Below are positions 61,629 through 64,000 of a DNA stretch of 64,000 bases, piece by piece. Both the position numbers and the translations under genes were made by a program. Below the pieces are notes generated by a model. It ran no database searches. It had not been told where the DNA came from and saw only the letters and a list, made by a program, of their open reading frames with translations. Origin of the DNA: Oceanococcus sp. HetDA_MAG_MS8 (GTDB taxonomy: Bacteria; Pseudomonadota; Gammaproteobacteria; Nevskiales; Oceanococcaceae); contig JAHCMK010000003.1 in the NCBI GenBank assembly GCA_019192445.1, positions 310,001-374,000 of the forward strand, read 5' to 3'. Every line of letters starts with the position of its first letter. The stretch's first letter is position 1.

Positions 61629-63805
61629 GCTCGGCCCCCTTGGTTGGTCGCAACCCGGCCACTGCGCAGGGCTTCGAGCACGGTATCTTTGGGGCCATCC
61701 GCCATTAATCGCCCTTGGTCAAGAACGATGATGCGATCCACTAGGTCGAGCATGGCGGTACGGTGGGTAACCAGTACTAAAGTTTTATTGCTGGCCAGGG
61801 CTTTAAGCCGGCTGCGTACGCGTTCTTCGCTGCCGTTATCCAGGGCGCTGGTGGGTTCGTCGAGGAGCAGAATGTTTGGGTTGCCCACCAATCCGCGCGC
61901 CAGGGCGACGGCTTGTCGCTGCCCTCCAGACAAGGATTCCCCACGCTCACCAATATGCATATCAAACCCTTGGGGATGGGTGTCGATCATGTCTTTGAGG
62001 TCTGCGTTGTAGGCGGCCTCAAGCAAGGCTTGGTCGGCAATGCCGGTGCGGCCCATCAGTAGATTTTCGCGCAGGCTGCCGTAGAGAAGCGTGGGCTGCT
62101 GTGAAATGTAGCCGATGGCTTTACGGACCTGATCGGCCGCGAGCTGCTGGGTGTCAATACCATCTAGCCGCACTGAACCCTCTTGGGGTTGATAGAGGCC
62201 CAGTATGAGCCGGAGCAAGGTGGATTTTCCTGAGCCAGCCCGGCCTAAAATCGCGACCTTCTCGCCTGGAGCAATCCGCAGGCTAATGTCGCGAACGGCA
62301 TTACCATGGCTACGGGGGTACTGAAAGCTCACTTCCTTGAGTTCTATGGCTCCCTGCAAATTGGGCCGATTAATTGGCGCCTGAGCCGGCTCCGGAGGCC
62401 CTTGCCCTAACAAGGGGTCAAGTCCTAGCAGCGCCGTTTTAGCATTGTGGTATTGAGTCATGAGCCCAGCGAGCTGTGCTAATGGCTGCATAGCTCTAGA
62501 GGTCAGCATCATCGCGGCAATCAAACCGCCCATGGATAGCTGCTGAGACATAATGAGATACACACCCAGCACTACGATGCCCAAGGACGTGCACTGCTGC
62601 ACGAACAGCGCGCCATGCATCACGCTACTACCCAACAGCTTGAGCTGCGTTTGGTTATGGGCCAGGTGTTGAGTGACTTGCTCCCAGCGGCGCTGAATAA
62701 GGCCCTGTGCACCCTGACTTTTAATGTCTTCCAAGCCGACGAGGCTCTCGACCAGCGTGGCATTGCGCAAAGCCCCAGAACGGTGGCCTTCATCGGCGAG
62801 ATAACGGAGGCTGGACTGGACCGACCAGGAGTGAATGACCAAGACCGTCGCGCCGATGATGAGTGGGATAGCCAGTGGCGGAGCAATCCAGGCCAATATG
62901 GCGACGAATATCAGGGCAAAGGGTAGGTCGATGAGCGTCGTGATGCTCGCCGCGGTGACAAAATCTCGCACCACTTCAAAAGCCCGTAGATTGGCGGCAA
63001 AAGATCCGGTGGACTCGGGTCGGTCCTGCAGGCGCATGCCTAGAACGGCTTGCATGATGGTGGTGGATAGGTCGCGGTCAACGCGGTTCCCGGCTAAGTC
63101 CACAAAGTGCGCGCGGGCGCTGCGTAGGGCGAGTTCTGCGGCGAGTACGATGGCAAGCCCAGCGGCAAAGACCCACAGAGTTTCAACGGCTTCGTTAGGC
63201 ACGACGCGGTCGTACACGTTCATCACGAACAAGGGCATGGCCACCGCAAAACTGTTGATCATGAAGGCCGCAACCAGGGCGTCGCGATAGAGCTTGCGAT
63301 GTTGAAAGAGCGCCCCCCAGAACCAATGCCGACGCCGCTGGCTTTGCATTTGCGGGGCGCGATCATCATGTTCGAAGCGTGGCCTCAGCATCACCAAATG
63401 CCCCGAATAACGCTGGGCGAGCTGCTGCTCAGTCCACTCCTCCAGGCCCTGCTCAGGCACAAAGACACTGGCGGTCTGCGTGCTGGCATCCCTGCTTTCC
63501 AAGACCACAGCTGCTTGATTGTTGAGTAGCAGAATAGCCGAGCCTGGTGCTTGGCCAAGGGACGATAGTGGCTGAGCCAAAAGCTTGGCCTTAAAACCGG
63601 CGCGTGGCGCAGCGCGCAACAGTAAGCTGGGGGTAAGCTTGCCCTCGCGCAGCGGCAGACCCGTACAGACGGCATCTCTATTGAGCTCGCGGTGCTCGCG
63701 TAAAGAGACATGGGCCAAGCACTCCAGGAGTTGATCCACCTCCTGCGGGCCTGCATCGGCTACGGTGGTTGCGAGGGTGTCGTCGGCGGTGTTTGGCGTA
63801 GACAT
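61625..63805 (-). CDS. lapB: LapB-like type I secretion ABC transporter
   Basis: The 726-residue protein is a type I secretion ABC exporter that would energise adhesin export. It has an N-terminal C39-like domain without the catalytic Cys (LLECLAHVSLREHRELNRDA), so it should recognise but not cleave the substrate. Six membrane helices follow (DALVAAFMINSFAVAMPLFV). The ATPase has Walker A LGRAGSGKSTLLRL, signature SLSGGQRQAVALA, Walker B ILLLDEPTSALD and H-loop VTHR. I use ATG 63805 for the MSTPNTADD start; the frame is open to 63850. First gene of the export operon, upstream region within 63806-64000. Confidence 0.92.
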   Translation of the reverse strand: MSTPNTADDTLATTVADAGPQEVDQLLECLAHVSLREHRELNRDAVCTGLPLREGKLTPSLLLRAAPRAGFKAKLLAQPLSSLGQAPGSAILLLNNQAAVVLESRDASTQTASVFVPEQGLEEWTEQQLAQRYSGHLVMLRPRFEHDDRAPQMQSQRRRHWFWGALFQHRKLYRDALVAAFMINSFAVAMPLFVMNVYDRVVPNEAVETLWVFAAGLAIVLAAELALRSARAHFVDLAGNRVDRDLSTTIMQAVLGMRLQDRPESTGSFAANLRAFEVVRDFVTAASITTLIDLPFALIFVAILAWIAPPLAIPLIIGATVLVIHSWSVQSSLRYLADEGHRSGALRNATLVESLVGLEDIKSQGAQGLIQRRWEQVTQHLAHNQTQLKLLGSSVMHGALFVQQCTSLGIVVLGVYLIMSQQLSMGGLIAAMMLTSRAMQPLAQLAGLMTQYHNAKTALLGLDPLLGQGPPEPAQAPINRPNLQGAIELKEVSFQYPRSHGNAVRDISLRIAPGEKVAILGRAGSGKSTLLRLILGLYQPQEGSVRLDGIDTQQLAADQVRKAIGYISQQPTLLYGSLRENLLMGRTGIADQALLEAAYNADLKDMIDTHPQGFDMHIGERGESLSGGQRQAVALARGLVGNPNILLLDEPTSALDNGSEERVRSRLKALASNKTLVLVTHRTAMLDLVDRIIVLDQGRLMADGPKDTVLEALRSGRVATNQGGRA

Positions 63806-63981
63806 GACTAAGCTGCAGCGGCCTGGGGAAGGTGGGCGAAGCGAGCCCACAAGAGGATGGCGCTCGGATTACCGACGCCATGCAAGCTTCACTCCGCGGA
63901 ATTTCTCGTCATCTTCGGTCGTGGTGCCCAGTTCTTGCAGCCTACGAATATGACTCTGAATTATTCAATGGTCGCTATGTA

Positions 63982-63997
63982 TTGTGCTTTTGCACAA
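63982..63997. promoter_or_regulatory. Palindrome upstream of lapB
   Basis: TTGTGC and GCACAA are perfect inverted arms around a four-T spacer, about 180 bases before the lapB start. It could be a regulator operator or a hairpin for the transcript beyond the window. No -10/-35 pair was convincing nearby. Confidence 0.3.
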
Positions 63998-64000
63998 ACG

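Noticed and set aside
1-64000. Search for insertion sequences, phage genes, tRNA, rRNA and integration sites
   Set aside because: No transposase, integrase, phage or RNA gene could be supported by eye; a short or degraded one may be missed.

Overview
The window reads as a chromosomal segment of a Gram-negative gammaproteobacterium, probably aquatic. The evidence is a TonB/ExbBD system, Tat- and lipobox-bearing exported proteins, PhoX phosphatases, a GlyGly-CTERM protein, a TolC/HlyD/ABC type I secretion system and a LapD/LapG adhesin switch. Genus cannot be fixed from sequence alone. I saw no rRNA, tRNA, insertion sequence, prophage or CRISPR array. Gene density is high and many genes overlap by 1-8 bases.

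Layout, left to right. (1) 1-2181, minus: a three-subunit proton-translocating transhydrogenase (pntB cut by the window edge). (2) 2255-4172: a stand-alone 5'-3' exonuclease facing a lipoprotein. (3) 4544-9506, plus: a TonB2-type energy-transduction operon (DUF3450, TtpC-like ExbB, ExbB, ExbD, TonB, TPR protein) behind a leader with two terminator-like hairpins. (4) 9745-17052, plus: a DUF885 peptidase-like protein and a full oligopeptide ABC importer, followed by a TorF-like porin and an old-yellow-enzyme reductase. (5) 19.2-23.9 kb: a looser stretch with a repeated intergenic element, a DUF1853 protein and two lipoproteins. (6) 23.9-27.3 kb: two SDR proteins lacking the catalytic tyrosine, DUF350, a lytic transglycosylase and a Sel1/SH3 protein. 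(7) 27.5-31.7 kb: an ATP-grasp ligase, a 7TM inactive transglutaminase and a retropepsin-like protein, divergent from a deacylase. (8) 31.8-39.7 kb: oligopeptidase A with a saccharopine-dehydrogenase-like protein, a lipoprotein hydrolase, an RND transporter, a TetR regulator and DUF2237. (9) 40.0-47.7 kb: two PhoX-family Tat proteins flanking an acyl-carrier-protein/sulfotransferase fusion, then an Asp-box protein with a GlyGly-CTERM sorting tail.

(10) 47.7-63.8 kb is a complete Lap-type surface-adhesion module. LapB (ABC) and LapC (HlyD) with a TolC-OmpA fusion would form the secretion channel. A 2250-residue RTX adhesin carries an N-terminal retention module with a TAAG cleavage motif. LapG is the periplasmic protease expected to cut there, and LapD, with degenerate GGDEF and EAL domains, is the c-di-GMP receptor expected to sequester LapG. 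A LuxR-type protein with a degenerate receiver lies between LapC and the adhesin and may control the locus.

The items most worth a second look are the ACP-sulfotransferase fusion between two PhoX genes, the TolC-OmpA fusion, the exact 663-bp repeat in the adhesin, the paired tyrosine-less SDRs, and the hairpin leader of the TonB operon.
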